The notes under the pieces were generated by a model. That model was not told the DNA's origin. It did no database searches and saw only the letters and a program-made list of their open reading frames with translations. From NCBI GenBank assembly GCA_900557455.1, contig USSM01000003.1, positions 23,877 through 87,876 on the forward strand: 64,000 bases of DNA. The letters are read 5' to 3'. Position 1 is the stretch's first letter. Each line of letters opens with the position of its first letter. This stretch comes from an uncultured Collinsella sp. GTDB taxonomy: Bacteria; Actinomycetota; Coriobacteriia; Coriobacteriales; Coriobacteriaceae. Shown in pieces: positions 1 to 8,691 of this stretch. The translations under genes were made by a program, and so were the position numbers.

Positions 1-1262
1 TCAGGCTTGGGCATCGCCTGGGCCTCGGGCGCGGTCTCGTTGCCGATAAGCTCGGATTCATAGATGAACGTATCGTCTCCAAGTGCGTCATAGGCGGCGA
101 CCGGATTGCCCTCGACATCGCGATACGGCGTGCCCTTAAACACGGCGCCGTCGTATGCCACGAGCTGACGGCCGGTCTCGTTCTCAAAGTAATAGACGAA
201 AATGCCCTTGAGGGCCGCGCACAGCGGGATGGCGATGACCATGCCGATGGGACCCATGAGTGCCGAACCAATAACGAGAGCCGTCAGGCTCATGATGGGG
301 TGCACCTGCACCGAGCTCTGCATGACCTTAGGAGAAATCACATTATCGGTAACATTTTGCGCAATCACAGTCACGATAAGTGTCCAAAGTGCCAGCATGG
401 GGCTGAACATAAAGCCGAGCACTGCGGCGATCGCCGCGCTCACCCAGGGACCGACAACCGGAACCAAGTGCATAATGCCGGTAAAGATAGCCATGAGCGC
501 CGCGTAGGGATGTCCAATGAGCGTAAAGCCGATAAAAGCCAAAAAGCCACCGCAGATCGACGTGACGACCATGCCGCGCATATAGCCGCCGACCGAGCGC
601 GAAAGGATGGCAACCATAAAGCGGTACGAGGTCTCTTTTTCCTGACCAATGATGGTGCAGACCTCGTGGTGCATACGGGGATAGTCGCAGGCCAACCAAT
701 AGGCAAGCACCAAGCCAAGGAAGATTACGAACAGCTGCGAGGCCGTATTGGTAATGAGCGGGAATACGCCGCGACCGAGCTCGGCAGCGATTTGTGAGAC
801 ATACTTGGACGCCACCGTGACGAGCGAAGAAAGGTTATCGTCCAGATACTCCTTGAGCGGCGTGTTGTTGAGCGTCTTGGCATGCGAGATCATCTCGTTG
901 AGATCACCGCCCGCAACGCGAAGCTGCTCAGGCAGACGGCTCAGGACTTCCATAATCTGACCGAGCAAAATAGGCGACAGGATGCAGACGACGCCGACGA
1001 GCACTGCCACAACCACGATCAGCGCGATGAGCGAACCGATGCCACGACCGACGCCGTGATGCTCGAGCCAGTTAGTGATCGGCGACATCACAAAAGCGAT
1101 GATAGAACCGACAGCGAGAAACTCGATAACCGGCGCCAGGATACCCATAAGGTTAAAGATGACGGCTGCGATGACAATGCAGCCGACGACAGCCCAAATG
1201 CGAAGCGTCAGAATACGAGTATCGCGCAGCGTGCGGTCGGTTTGTTGGGGGTGCTCAATCAT
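1..1262 (-). CDS. AI-2E family transporter (PerM-like), 3' end cut by window edge
   Basis: Multi-pass membrane protein of the AI-2E/PerM permease family; the substrate is not known here. About 420 residues are visible, reading MIEHPQQTDRTLRDTRILTL at the start, and the frame is still open at base 1, so the C-terminus is missing. Hydrophobic segments occupy roughly residues 18-90, followed by a soluble stretch with ISHAKTLNNTPLKEYL and then further membrane segments (LFVIFLGLVLAYWLA, IGFTLIGHPYAALMAIFTGI). The motif GHPYAALMAIFTGIMHLVPV matches the conserved family region. The ATG overlaps the TGA of the upstream sigma gene in an ATGA junction, so the two are translationally coupled. The visible C-terminal part is hydrophilic and Glu/Ala/Pro-rich. 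Family assignment is firm; the transported molecule is open. Confidence 0.85.
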   Translation of the reverse strand, partial: MIEHPQQTDRTLRDTRILTLRIWAVVGCIVIAAVIFNLMGILAPVIEFLAVGSIIAFVMSPITNWLEHHGVGRGIGSLIALIVVVAVLVGVVCILSPILLGQIMEVLSRLPEQLRVAGGDLNEMISHAKTLNNTPLKEYLDDNLSSLVTVASKYVSQIAAELGRGVFPLITNTASQLFVIFLGLVLAYWLACDYPRMHHEVCTIIGQEKETSYRFMVAILSRSVGGYMRGMVVTSICGGFLAFIGFTLIGHPYAALMAIFTGIMHLVPVVGPWVSAAIAAVLGFMFSPMLALWTLIVTVIAQNVTDNVISPKVMQSSVQVHPIMSLTALVIGSALMGPIGMVIAIPLCAALKGIFVYYFENETGRQLVAYDGAVFKGTPYRDVEGNPVAAYDALGDDTFIYESELIGNETAPEAQAMPKP

Positions 1263-2050
1263 GAACGAACCATCACTCCGTCGGGGTCGATCTTGTCCTG
1301 AATCTTCTTAAGGGTACGACGCAGCAGGCGCGAGACCTGCACCTGCGAGATTCCCAGCTTCTTGGCGATCTCGATCTGGGTCATGCCCTTTACGAAGCGC
1401 AGCTCGATAACCTCGCGCTCGCGCGGCGAGAAATCGCGGATGGCTTCCTCGATTACCAGTCGGTCATCGGTAAAGTCGAGCTCGTTGTCGTCATCGGCAT
1501 AGCGGTCGAGAATCGAGGGCGCATCGTCGGAATCGGACGCGCCAGGAGCCTCGATGGGCACCGAGGTGTAAGCCGAGGACGATTCCATGGCTTCGAGTAC
1601 CTCGTCGACAGTCACGTCTAGGTACTCAGCGATTTCTTCGACCTTAGGCGAGCGCTGCAACTCGTTGGTAAGCTTGTCGGTAGCCTGGTTAACCTTGGCA
1701 GAAAGCTCCTGCAGGCGACGCGGAACGCGCACGCTCCAACCCTTGTCGCGGAAGTGACGCTTGATCTCGCCCAGGATGGTGGGCGTGGCAAACGTGGTGA
1801 ACTCGAGTCCGCGCTCGGGATCAAAGCGGTCGATTGCCTTGAGCAGGCCCAGGTACCCGACCTGCATCAGGTCATCGAGCGGCTCGCCGCGGTTCTTAAA
1901 TTTGTTGGCAAGAAACCTTACCAGGTTCATATGGGACATGACGAGCTGCTCACGTGCGTCCGAATCACCGGTCTCTTTGTAGCGACGAAACAGCTCGCGG
2001 GTTTTCTCCTTGTCCCAAGCGGTCTTACCGCTCCGGGAACGTTCGGTCAT
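1259..2050 (-). CDS. RNA polymerase sigma factor, SigB/SigF/SigG subfamily
   Basis: Group 3 sigma-70 factor of 263 residues, the usual size of SigB/SigF. It directs core RNA polymerase to an alternative promoter set, usually stress or developmental genes. Region 2 is seen as NLVRFLANKFKNRGEPLDDL followed by QVGYLGLLKAIDRFDPERG (the -10 reading helix). Region 3 follows (VPRRLQELSAKVNQATDKL). Region 4 is FSPREREVIELRFVKGMTQIEIAKKLGISQVQVSRL, with the -35 helix-turn-helix. A long acidic linker (SDSDDAPSILDRYADDDNELD) separates regions 3 and 4. It sits directly downstream of an RsbW-like gene with one base between, so it is probably controlled by partner switching. No anti-anti-sigma (RsbV) gene is in the window. 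Confidence 0.93.
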   Translation of the reverse strand: MTERSRSGKTAWDKEKTRELFRRYKETGDSDAREQLVMSHMNLVRFLANKFKNRGEPLDDLMQVGYLGLLKAIDRFDPERGLEFTTFATPTILGEIKRHFRDKGWSVRVPRRLQELSAKVNQATDKLTNELQRSPKVEEIAEYLDVTVDEVLEAMESSSAYTSVPIEAPGASDSDDAPSILDRYADDDNELDFTDDRLVIEEAIRDFSPREREVIELRFVKGMTQIEIAKKLGISQVQVSRLLRRTLKKIQDKIDPDGVMVRS

Positions 2051-2051
2051 A

Positions 2052-2429
2052 TTAGATATCCGCCTTGAGGTCGAGGGAAAGCGTCAGGGGCGTCGCAGTC
2101 TTTTCGTAGGAATCGCACACGCTCGCCAAAATAAGCTCGGCATACACGGCGGCCTGGTCATCTTCATCGACAGTCGCCTGGTCGCCAAAGGTAAAGGTCA
2201 TGCCCACGTGCGATTCGTCGACGTCGAATTTGATCGAAATGTCGTCGGAATCAACAGCCGTGCAGCCAAAGATAAAGGCTTCCTCGGCCGCCATACGAAT
2301 GTCCTCAATGCGATCGACGGACATGGAACACAGCGCGCCGACATTAGCCGCCGTCATACGTACGAGGCGTGCCAGACGCGGATCCCCGGCAACAGTCAGC
2401 GTGATGGGGCAAGTTGCTTCGCTACTCAT
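2052..2429 (-). CDS. RsbW-like anti-sigma factor (GHKL fold) with degenerate ATP site
   Basis: Encodes 125 residues beginning MSSEATCPITLTVAGDPRL. The ATG was chosen because GAGGAG lies a few bases upstream and the start overlaps the preceding gene by 8 bp. The fold pattern is that of RsbW/SpoIIAB: an N-terminal strand, LARLVRMTAANVGALCSMSV, then an EDIRMAAEEAFIFGC helix where the N-box (E-A-x-x-N-A) should be. The Mg-binding Asn is absent (Phe-Gly at that position), and no DxGxG G1 box follows FTFGDQ. It may therefore bind sigma without kinase activity. Placement directly before the sigma gene supports an anti-sigma role; the partner specificity is inferred. Confidence 0.7.
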   Translation of the reverse strand: MSSEATCPITLTVAGDPRLARLVRMTAANVGALCSMSVDRIEDIRMAAEEAFIFGCTAVDSDDISIKFDVDESHVGMTFTFGDQATVDEDDQAAVYAELILASVCDSYEKTATPLTLSLDLKADI

Positions 2430-3012
2430 CGCAGGACTCCTCGGAGGTCTCGGCGGGCGTGTAGGTGTAATACTGGGCTGCTTTAGCAGCAGGCTTCTGT
2501 GCATCATCGTCACCAGCAGCGACATCGTCCCCGGCTTCGCCAATCAGGACGCGCTCGGTCGGCTGATCGGCTTCGGCGGCAGCGGAAAGCGTGCGCTCGG
2601 CGTCGGCCGCGGGAGCCTTCACCTTGTTAAAGAATTTCTGCACGGCACCGGCTGCAGAGTCGGTCACGCTCGACACAACATTGCTGGCATCGGCCATGCT
2701 GCCCGAAACCTCGGAAATATCACGAACCACAGCTTCAACCTCTACAAGGTTGGAGGTCAAGGCGTCGACGGCGGTCTTGCTCGACTTGAGGAGCGGCTCA
2801 ACCTGCGCCAGCGCAGGGGTGAGCTCATCGACAGCGCCATCGAGCTTTGCTACCACGGGCTGAGCCTCGGCGATGGTGTTGTTAAGGTCGCTCACCGTCT
2901 TGTCGAGCGAATCAACGACGGTGCGGGTCTTTCGCAGTGTGAGCGCGAGCTCGATAACAGCCCACACACCGGCAACGGCGAGTAGCAGCAGGGCGATTTG
3001 AATGGGACTCAT
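2422..3012 (-). CDS. DUF948-like membrane-anchored coiled-coil protein
   Basis: Protein of 196 residues with one N-terminal transmembrane helix (IQIALLLLAVAGVWAVIELAL, cytoplasmic C-terminus expected). A long heptad-rich region follows, with repeated V/L spacing (SLDKTVSDLNNTIAEAQPVV to VVRDISEVSGSMADASNVV), as in DUF948 general-stress proteins and the linker regions of chemoreceptors. The C-terminal 60 residues are Ala/Asp/Glu-rich and probably disordered. It is the first gene of the sigma cluster and overlaps the RsbW-like gene by 8 bp, so co-expression is likely. The molecular function is unknown; a role in envelope stress is only a guess from the neighbours. Confidence 0.75.
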   Translation of the reverse strand: MSPIQIALLLLAVAGVWAVIELALTLRKTRTVVDSLDKTVSDLNNTIAEAQPVVAKLDGAVDELTPALAQVEPLLKSSKTAVDALTSNLVEVEAVVRDISEVSGSMADASNVVSSVTDSAAGAVQKFFNKVKAPAADAERTLSAAAEADQPTERVLIGEAGDDVAAGDDDAQKPAAKAAQYYTYTPAETSEESCDE

Positions 3013-3107
3013 ACAAGCCTCCCGAAGGAATCGAAATACAGACGCTTTTCATGGTACCCCAAAGAAGGGGAAAGATACCCAAAGGGAATGTGCGAGGTCC
3101 CAAGGAC

Positions 3108-4463
3108 CTACTTGGGCGCATTGCCGCTACGGTCGCGCTCGCTTTGCTCTACACGCCACTCTTCCCAGCCGCGGCCCGCAGGCTGCCAGAACGCGCCGCG
3201 CTCCAGCCCTTCGGGCAAATATCGCTGATCGACCCAGCCTTCGGGATAATCATGCGGATACTTGTACACACCGTATTCGTCGCTGCCCGGGCGATGACGA
3301 TCGCGCAGATAACTCGGCACCTCGCGGAGCCCACTTGAATGGATATCGGCCAACGCCGCATCGATCGAAGCCTCGCACGCGTTGGATTTAGGCGCCAAAC
3401 ACACATAGAGAGCAGCCTGAGCCAGATTAATACGGCACTCGGGATAGCCAATGACCTCGGCAGACTTAAACGCGGCATGTGCCACCAAAAGCGCCTGTGG
3501 GTCGGCGTTGCCAACATCCTCAGAAGCCTGAATCATAATACGACGAGCGATAAACTTAGGATCCTCCCCCGCGTCAATCATGCGCGCGAGCCAATAGATC
3601 GTGGCATCGGGGTCGCTACCGCGCATAGACTTAATAAACGCACTGATGATGTCGTAGTGCATGTCACCGTTTTTGTCGTACGAAAAGCCACGGCGCGGAT
3701 TGGCAATCTTCACGTCGTCAACAGTGATGGGATAGCGCTCCCCCGCCGCCGGCGCGGGCGTTCCCTCAATATCGGGGCGCGTGACGGCAATCTCGCTCGC
3801 AAGCTCAAGCGTCGTGAGCGCCGATCGAGCATCACCCGCTGCCAGTGTGCAAATGGTCTTAACCGTATCCTCATCGGCCGAGAACTTACCGTTCAAACCC
3901 TGCGGCGCCTCGAGCGCACGCTCAATAAGCGTGGCGATATCCTCGTCTTTAAGATGCTCAAGTTCCACCACGCGACCGCGCGAGAGCAATGCCGAGTTGA
4001 CCTCGAAGTACGGATTCTCCGTCGTGGCGCCAATCATAATGACGGTACGGTTCTCAACTGCATGCAGCAGGGCATCCTGCTGCGACTTGGAAAAGCGATG
4101 AATCTCGTCGATGAACAAGATGGTGCGGCGGTCGTAGGTATTCAGGCGCGTCTTGGCCTCGTCAATCACGCGACGCAGATCCTTCACGGTACCCGTCACA
4201 GCGCTGACCTCGACAAACTCGCTCTTAGTATGGTTGGCGATAATATGTGCCAGCGTCGTCTTGCCCGTACCGGCCGGCCCATACAAAATCACACTCGACA
4301 GCACGTCGTGCTCAATCGCGGCACGCAACCACGAACCCTTACCGACGGCCTTTTGCTGGCCCACATACTCGTCGAGCGAATTGGGCCGCATGCGCACCGC
4401 AAGCGGCGCATTCTGAAAGGAACGCTCGCGCGTCGAAGCAGAAAAAAGGTCGTCCATAGCCAT
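3108..4463 (-). CDS. rarA: Replication-associated recombination protein A, AAA+ ATPase
   Basis: RarA/MgsA family clamp-loader-like AAA+ ATPase that acts at stalled replication forks. Walker A is GPAGTGKTTLAHII, Walker B is LFIDEIHRFSKSQQDALL, and sensor 1 is GATTENPYFEVNSALLSR. The C-terminal domain shows GSDPDATIYWLARMIDAGEDP and the tetramerisation helices typical of MgsA (YPECRINLAQAALYVCLAPKSN). The reading frame extends upstream to a TTG at 4475. I prefer ATG 4463 (MAMDDLFSASTRERSF), although ATG 4457 is equally possible and no start has an obvious Shine-Dalgarno. Length about 451 residues, normal for the family. Identity is firm. Confidence 0.93.
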   Translation of the reverse strand: MAMDDLFSASTRERSFQNAPLAVRMRPNSLDEYVGQQKAVGKGSWLRAAIEHDVLSSVILYGPAGTGKTTLAHIIANHTKSEFVEVSAVTGTVKDLRRVIDEAKTRLNTYDRRTILFIDEIHRFSKSQQDALLHAVENRTVIMIGATTENPYFEVNSALLSRGRVVELEHLKDEDIATLIERALEAPQGLNGKFSADEDTVKTICTLAAGDARSALTTLELASEIAVTRPDIEGTPAPAAGERYPITVDDVKIANPRRGFSYDKNGDMHYDIISAFIKSMRGSDPDATIYWLARMIDAGEDPKFIARRIMIQASEDVGNADPQALLVAHAAFKSAEVIGYPECRINLAQAALYVCLAPKSNACEASIDAALADIHSSGLREVPSYLRDRHRPGSDEYGVYKYPHDYPEGWVDQRYLPEGLERGAFWQPAGRGWEEWRVEQSERDRSGNAPK

Positions 4464-4517
4464 CCCGTGCGTCAATCAAAAACGTTTTCCACCAACAGTA
4501 TACCGAATAAATACGAA

Positions 4518-5765
4518 CTACCGTTCGTTAATATAGGTACGGTGCGGAAACTTCAATCCCGGGAACAGCTTGCTCGTAAGCTCGCAGAAATAGCCGTCCG
4601 TCATGCTCGCGATGTAATCCACCACCGCTTGATCCTTGTCGTCCTGCCAGGCATAGGTGCGATCGTAGTAGAAAAGCTGCCGCTCAATGCGAGAAATGTG
4701 GTGCTTAAAGATATACGAAGACTCGTCGCCTTCGTTTATATCCTGCAGGCAACGGTCGTAGAGCTTTTCGAAGGCCTCGCGCAGCTCCGCTTCGGAGTCG
4801 CCTTCAATGCCGCCCTTGCTATAGATCTTCTCGTAGTTCTCGCGCTTGGCTCGGCGGATCTCCTCAAACAGGTCCTCGCTCATCTCGATGCGTGGCTTAC
4901 CATAGCTGTGCTCGACGATATCGATGGAGGCATGCGTAAGGATCCAGCTGTTGTATGCCCCGCCCAGGTCATCGTCAAAGGCGTCGGGTGACAGCAGACC
5001 CGCCGCAATGGCGTCTTGGCGATCGCGCCCCACGTAGGCAAGGATATCCGAGATGCGAACCACGCAGCCCTCGAGCGTCATGGGGCGCAGGTGCTCAATT
5101 GCGCTGTAACCTGTGGCAATGCAATCCTCAACCGTAAGGTCGAACTGGTCAAAGGAGCTCATGTCCGAAAGCTCAAACACACGCTGTTCGTACTCACCGT
5201 TGTGGCATAGCACGCCGTCGAGCGTCTGGAGTGACACGTTGCGGCCGTACAGCGCGTCGAGCACGCGGACCGACTGCACGTTATGGAAAAAATAACGACC
5301 CGTGCGCTCGTGATAGATATCGTTGAGGAATCGCTCACCGGCATGGCCAAAGGGCGTGTGGCCCAAGTCGTGGCCTAAGCCAATCGCCTCGATCAAATCG
5401 CAGTTGAGCCCCAGGGCACGTCCGATATCGCGAGCGATGCGCGAGACAAGCTGCACGTGCAGGCCGCGACGCGACAGGTCGTCGTTGCTGCGAAAACTGA
5501 AGACCTGCGTTTTGCCTGCATAACGGGTGTATGCGGGCAGATGCAGAATCTTTTCGGTATCGCGCATGAAGGCCGGACGCATGAGCGTGCCCTCGTCTGC
5601 AGCCCGATCGACACGTCGGATGACCTGGTCGTCACCGCATCGATAGGGATTAACGACACCCGAGGCGCGGTCGGCGGCGATACGCTCGACCAGCTCGGGC
5701 GACAACGCCGCGGGAATGCGATCCATACGTGCCTTGATGGCGGCTGTCTGTTGAATGATTGCCAT
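4518..5765 (-). CDS. dgt: Deoxyguanosinetriphosphate triphosphohydrolase-like protein
   Basis: HD-domain dNTP triphosphohydrolase of the Dgt type, which hydrolyses dGTP (or other dNTPs) to nucleoside and tripolyphosphate. The metal-binding HD core is GLGHDLGHTPFGHAGERFLN, with the upstream VQLVSRIARDIGRALGLNCDLIEAI. The N-terminal RYAGKTQVFSFRSNDDLSRR matches the family's substrate-binding region. 415 residues. The start is supported by AAGGAG six bases upstream of the ATG at 5765. It stands between rarA and a prepilin peptidase gene on the same strand; a nucleotide-pool role beside a fork-rescue ATPase is plausible, but common regulation is not shown. Confidence 0.92.
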   Translation of the reverse strand: MAIIQQTAAIKARMDRIPAALSPELVERIAADRASGVVNPYRCGDDQVIRRVDRAADEGTLMRPAFMRDTEKILHLPAYTRYAGKTQVFSFRSNDDLSRRGLHVQLVSRIARDIGRALGLNCDLIEAIGLGHDLGHTPFGHAGERFLNDIYHERTGRYFFHNVQSVRVLDALYGRNVSLQTLDGVLCHNGEYEQRVFELSDMSSFDQFDLTVEDCIATGYSAIEHLRPMTLEGCVVRISDILAYVGRDRQDAIAAGLLSPDAFDDDLGGAYNSWILTHASIDIVEHSYGKPRIEMSEDLFEEIRRAKRENYEKIYSKGGIEGDSEAELREAFEKLYDRCLQDINEGDESSYIFKHHISRIERQLFYYDRTYAWQDDKDQAVVDYIASMTDGYFCELTSKLFPGLKFPHRTYINER

Positions 5766-5795
5766 GGCATGCTCCTTAAAAGGGCGCGCAAACGG

Positions 5796-6218
5796 TTACA
5801 GCGTACTACCCACGACCTCGATTATGGCAAATATCGGCACTAAAAACGGCAGCAAAGGCAGGGAGCGTGATTTTGCAATGAGACAGGCGGCGGCAAGGGC
5901 CAGGAGCGCAACCCCAAACGCGACGACACCACCCAAGGGATCGAGGGTACAAAGGGCAAAGAGCGCCTTGGCGTCCCCCATGCCAATGCCGGGAGCATGG
6001 CGAATACGACGCCAGAGCGACTCAGTAAGCACAAGGGCAAGGTAGACGATAACCGCAAGACCGGCGTGGTCAAGCGCCGTGTTAACACCCTTGTCGAGCC
6101 AAACGCCCGCAAACGCCGCCACCGCACACGCACCGGCAAGCTGATTGGGAAACCGCCGCTCACGGGCATCAATCGCCGCGCCAACAAAGATGCAAATCCA
6201 AAACGGAAAATAGACCAT
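5796..6218 (-). CDS. Prepilin peptidase, A24 family, short form without methyltransferase domain
   Basis: Polytopic aspartyl protease of 140 residues. The first catalytic Asp lies in AAIDARERRFPN and the second in GIGMGDAKALFALC, the GxGD signature of type IV prepilin/preflagellin peptidases. The small size and lack of the N-terminal Cys-rich methyltransferase domain resemble TadV/CpaA-type enzymes. The start at ATG 6218 (MVYFPFWICIFVG) is chosen because a full AAGGAGGTG lies upstream; a longer frame to 6263 has no support. No pilin genes are in the window, so the substrates must be encoded elsewhere. Confidence 0.85.
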   Translation of the reverse strand: MVYFPFWICIFVGAAIDARERRFPNQLAGACAVAAFAGVWLDKGVNTALDHAGLAVIVYLALVLTESLWRRIRHAPGIGMGDAKALFALCTLDPLGGVVAFGVALLALAAACLIAKSRSLPLLPFLVPIFAIIEVVGSTL

Positions 6219-6249
6219 CGAACACCTCCTTGGGCAGCAGCTCAAACGC

Positions 6250-6291
6250 AAAAACCACCACAAAGGTGTCTGTCCCCTTTGTGGTGGTTTT
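6250..6291 (-). terminator. Perfect 16-bp stem terminator, copy A of a repeated element
   Basis: Arms 6251-6266 (AAAACCACCACAAAGG) and 6276-6291 are exact complements around a 9-base loop. On the minus strand the stem is followed by a T run, so it ends transcription of the glycosyltransferase gene that stops at 6300. An almost identical hairpin in the opposite orientation lies at 14001-14039. Confidence 0.85.
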
Positions 6292-6299
6292 GATCGTGG

Positions 6300-7595
6300 T
6301 TATTTGGCGCCTTGCATGACCTCGTCGAGGGTAACGCTTACGGCGTGCTGTGTCGGCACCCAGTCGACCTTTAGGAACAGAGCAGCCACCGTAATGGGGA
6401 TATAGCTGAACATAAAGATCGGGAAGGTAAACAGGTTGGTCACCAGACGCCACTTTTGCGCGCAGTGAATATGCTTGTACTCAAAGATGGTCGTAAGGAG
6501 CGCCAGGATAAAGAAGGTCTGGTACATCATCGCGAAGGTCATAATGAGCGAGGCGGCACAAGCCTGCATCTCGACCTCAGTGGCCAAGAAGCCGTGCGAA
6601 AGCCCGCCCACGATGAGGAACGTCGCATTGGCGAGCATCGAGATCAGCGACAGCAGCATGCCGGGCGCGATCGTCATAAACATGTCGTAGGCGGCAAAGC
6701 GATGATAGCGGAAGGTCGATTTGACCAGATGCTTACCATAGGTAAAGAAAACCTGGTAGAAGCCCTTGGTCCAACGCATACGCTGCTTCCAGGAAGCCTT
6801 AAACGTCACGGGCTGTTCGTCAAAGAACTCCGCCGGCGCATAGCCAATGCGAATGCCGTGAATGGCGCAGAACGTGGTGAACTGAATATCCTCGGTCAGC
6901 GTGTGGAACCGCCAACCGTGCATGCCCTCGATAACACTGGCAGAAATGAGATAGCCCGAACCCGATACAGCGCAGGAAGTCTTGCAGATATTACGCGCAT
7001 TGTTAAGGAAGCGCGCCTCGCGCAGATACCACGTGGCGTTAGCCGCAGAGATCCACGAGCTGCCGAAGTTCTTAGAGTTGCGGTAACTGGTGACCACATG
7101 AAAGCCCTGGTCAAAAGCATCGTTCATCTTGGATACGTAATCACGGGAAATGACGTTATCGGCATCGAAGATAAAGTAGCCTTCAAACGTATCGGGATAC
7201 TCGTTAAGGATGCGGTCGAAGCCAAAGTCCATGACCCAACTCTTGCCCTTGCGGGCAAGGTCATTGCGCTCATAAACGATGGCGCCCGCCTCGCGCGCGA
7301 GCTGCGCCGTATTATCGGTGCAGGCATCGGCGACGACGAAGACCTCGATGAGCTCGGACGGATAATCCTGATCCTTGATGGAGCGAACGAGGTTAGCGAT
7401 CACGGCCTCCTCGTTATGCGCTGCAATAAAGAAGGCATAACGATGCAGCTTTTTGGCCTTAGGGGGCGCGACCTCGCCACGAAGAGCGCCGATGACAAAG
7501 AAGACCACCTGGTACAGAAAGCAGACCGTGAGCAGCGTGACGACAATCTGATTGAAGATCACGATGGGTGTGTTGGTTTGTAAAAAGGCGAGCAT
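6300..7595 (-). CDS. Processive GT2 family glycosyltransferase (membrane polysaccharide synthase type)
   Basis: Membrane glycosyltransferase of 431 residues. An N-terminal TM helix is followed by a GT-A domain (FIAAHNEEAVIANLVRSIKD, VFVVADACTDNTAQLA), a DxD-type motif in FIFDADNVISRDYVSK, the acceptor-site TED in FHTLTEDIQFTTF, and a Q-x-x-R-W-like QRMRW. Four or so C-terminal TM helices complete the family layout of hyaluronan, chitin and poly-GlcNAc synthases. It probably elongates an exopolysaccharide from a UDP-sugar at the inner membrane face. The sugar cannot be read from the sequence. GGGAG lies upstream of the ATG. The gene is monocistronic, ending at the 6251-6291 hairpin. Confidence 0.88.
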   Translation of the reverse strand: MLAFLQTNTPIVIFNQIVVTLLTVCFLYQVVFFVIGALRGEVAPPKAKKLHRYAFFIAAHNEEAVIANLVRSIKDQDYPSELIEVFVVADACTDNTAQLAREAGAIVYERNDLARKGKSWVMDFGFDRILNEYPDTFEGYFIFDADNVISRDYVSKMNDAFDQGFHVVTSYRNSKNFGSSWISAANATWYLREARFLNNARNICKTSCAVSGSGYLISASVIEGMHGWRFHTLTEDIQFTTFCAIHGIRIGYAPAEFFDEQPVTFKASWKQRMRWTKGFYQVFFTYGKHLVKSTFRYHRFAAYDMFMTIAPGMLLSLISMLANATFLIVGGLSHGFLATEVEMQACAASLIMTFAMMYQTFFILALLTTIFEYKHIHCAQKWRLVTNLFTFPIFMFSYIPITVAALFLKVDWVPTQHAVSVTLDEVMQGAK

Positions 7596-7677
7596 GCAGG
7601 CTCCCGAGAACGCGTTACGTAAACAACCGTATATCTTACCGCAGGCTTACCGAGTTCAAGAAACCACCTAATACTAG

Positions 7678-8691
7678 CTAGGCTTCGAACAGACCGAGCT
7701 GCGGGACGATTTCGTCACCGGCGGCAGTGAGACCGAGCGAACGCGGGGCCAGGTCATCCAAAACCGCCGCAAGATCCCACGGTAGCTCGTCGCGGCACTC
7801 GATGCGCTCGCCCGTCACGGGATGGTCGAACGCCACGCGCCAGGAATGGAGGAACTGCCTGGTCAGACCCTGATCGGCACGCGTATCACACTTGCCGTAG
7901 AGCGGGTCGCCCACGCAGGCATGGTTGATATGGCGCATGTGCACACGAATCTGATGCGTGCGACCGGTAAACAGGTGGCACTCGACGAGCGTGTAGCCGT
8001 CGTCGAAACGCGTGGAATCAAAGCGCTCGAGCACCTTGAAGGTCGTGATGGCCTGACGCGCAAAGGGGTCATCGGAAACCGCCATCTTGACGCGGTCGCG
8101 CGTCGATCGGGCGATACCGGTGTTGATAGTGCCCTCGTCCATGGCGATGTGACCGTGAACGAGCGTGATATAGCGACGGTCGAGCGTGCGCGTGCGGATA
8201 AGATTTTGAAGCGCGCGCTGGGTGTCGTCGTCTTTTGCCGCGAGCATAAGGCCCGAGGTATCGCGATCCAGGCGATGCACGATGCCGGGGCGGTCCTCAC
8301 CCTGCACGGTACCAAGATGATCGATACCGCAATGGTAGACCAGAGCGTTTGCAAGGGTGCCGCTCTCGTGGCCATGGGCGGGGTGGCACACCAGGCCGCG
8401 CTGCTTGGAGAGCACGATGAGGTAGTCGTCCTCGTAACGGATATCGAGGGGAATGGCCTCGGGAATCACATCAGTGGGATCGTGCGGCTCGGGCAGGTCG
8501 ACCGAGATGCGGTCACCGGAGCGCACGGCATACTTTTTTGACAGGCAGGTCTCGCCGTTGACGGCAACGGCGCCGCCCTCGATCAAGTGCGCGCAGGCAG
8601 AGCGCGTGGGGCAGCCATCGTTGGCGCCCAGATAGGCGTCAAGACGCTGACCAGTGGAATCGTCGACAACAAGAATATGGATGTCGGCCAT
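7678..8691 (-). CDS. RluA/RluD-family pseudouridine synthase
   Basis: Protein of 337 residues with an N-terminal S4-like RNA-binding domain (TGQRLDAYLGANDGCPTRSA to AVAVNGETCLSKKYAVRSGD) and the synthase domain with the catalytic Asp in VHRLDRDTSGLMLAAK. The C-terminal GRTHQIRVHMRHINHACVGD is also conserved. It isomerises uridine to pseudouridine in rRNA, most likely 23S rRNA as for RluD. Its ATG shares one base with the TAA of lspA (TAATG), so the pair is translationally coupled. The lspA-rlu pairing is common in Gram-positives. The exact target uridines are inferred only. Confidence 0.92.
   Translation of the reverse strand: MADIHILVVDDSTGQRLDAYLGANDGCPTRSACAHLIEGGAVAVNGETCLSKKYAVRSGDRISVDLPEPHDPTDVIPEAIPLDIRYEDDYLIVLSKQRGLVCHPAHGHESGTLANALVYHCGIDHLGTVQGEDRPGIVHRLDRDTSGLMLAAKDDDTQRALQNLIRTRTLDRRYITLVHGHIAMDEGTINTGIARSTRDRVKMAVSDDPFARQAITTFKVLERFDSTRFDDGYTLVECHLFTGRTHQIRVHMRHINHACVGDPLYGKCDTRADQGLTRQFLHSWRVAFDHPVTGERIECRDELPWDLAAVLDDLAPRSLGLTAAGDEIVPQLGLFEA

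Noticed and set aside
3075..3085. GGGTAT box on the minus strand upstream of the sigma cluster, resembling a SigB -10
   Set aside because: No GTTT-type -35 box is found at 12-14 bp, so autoregulation could not be supported.
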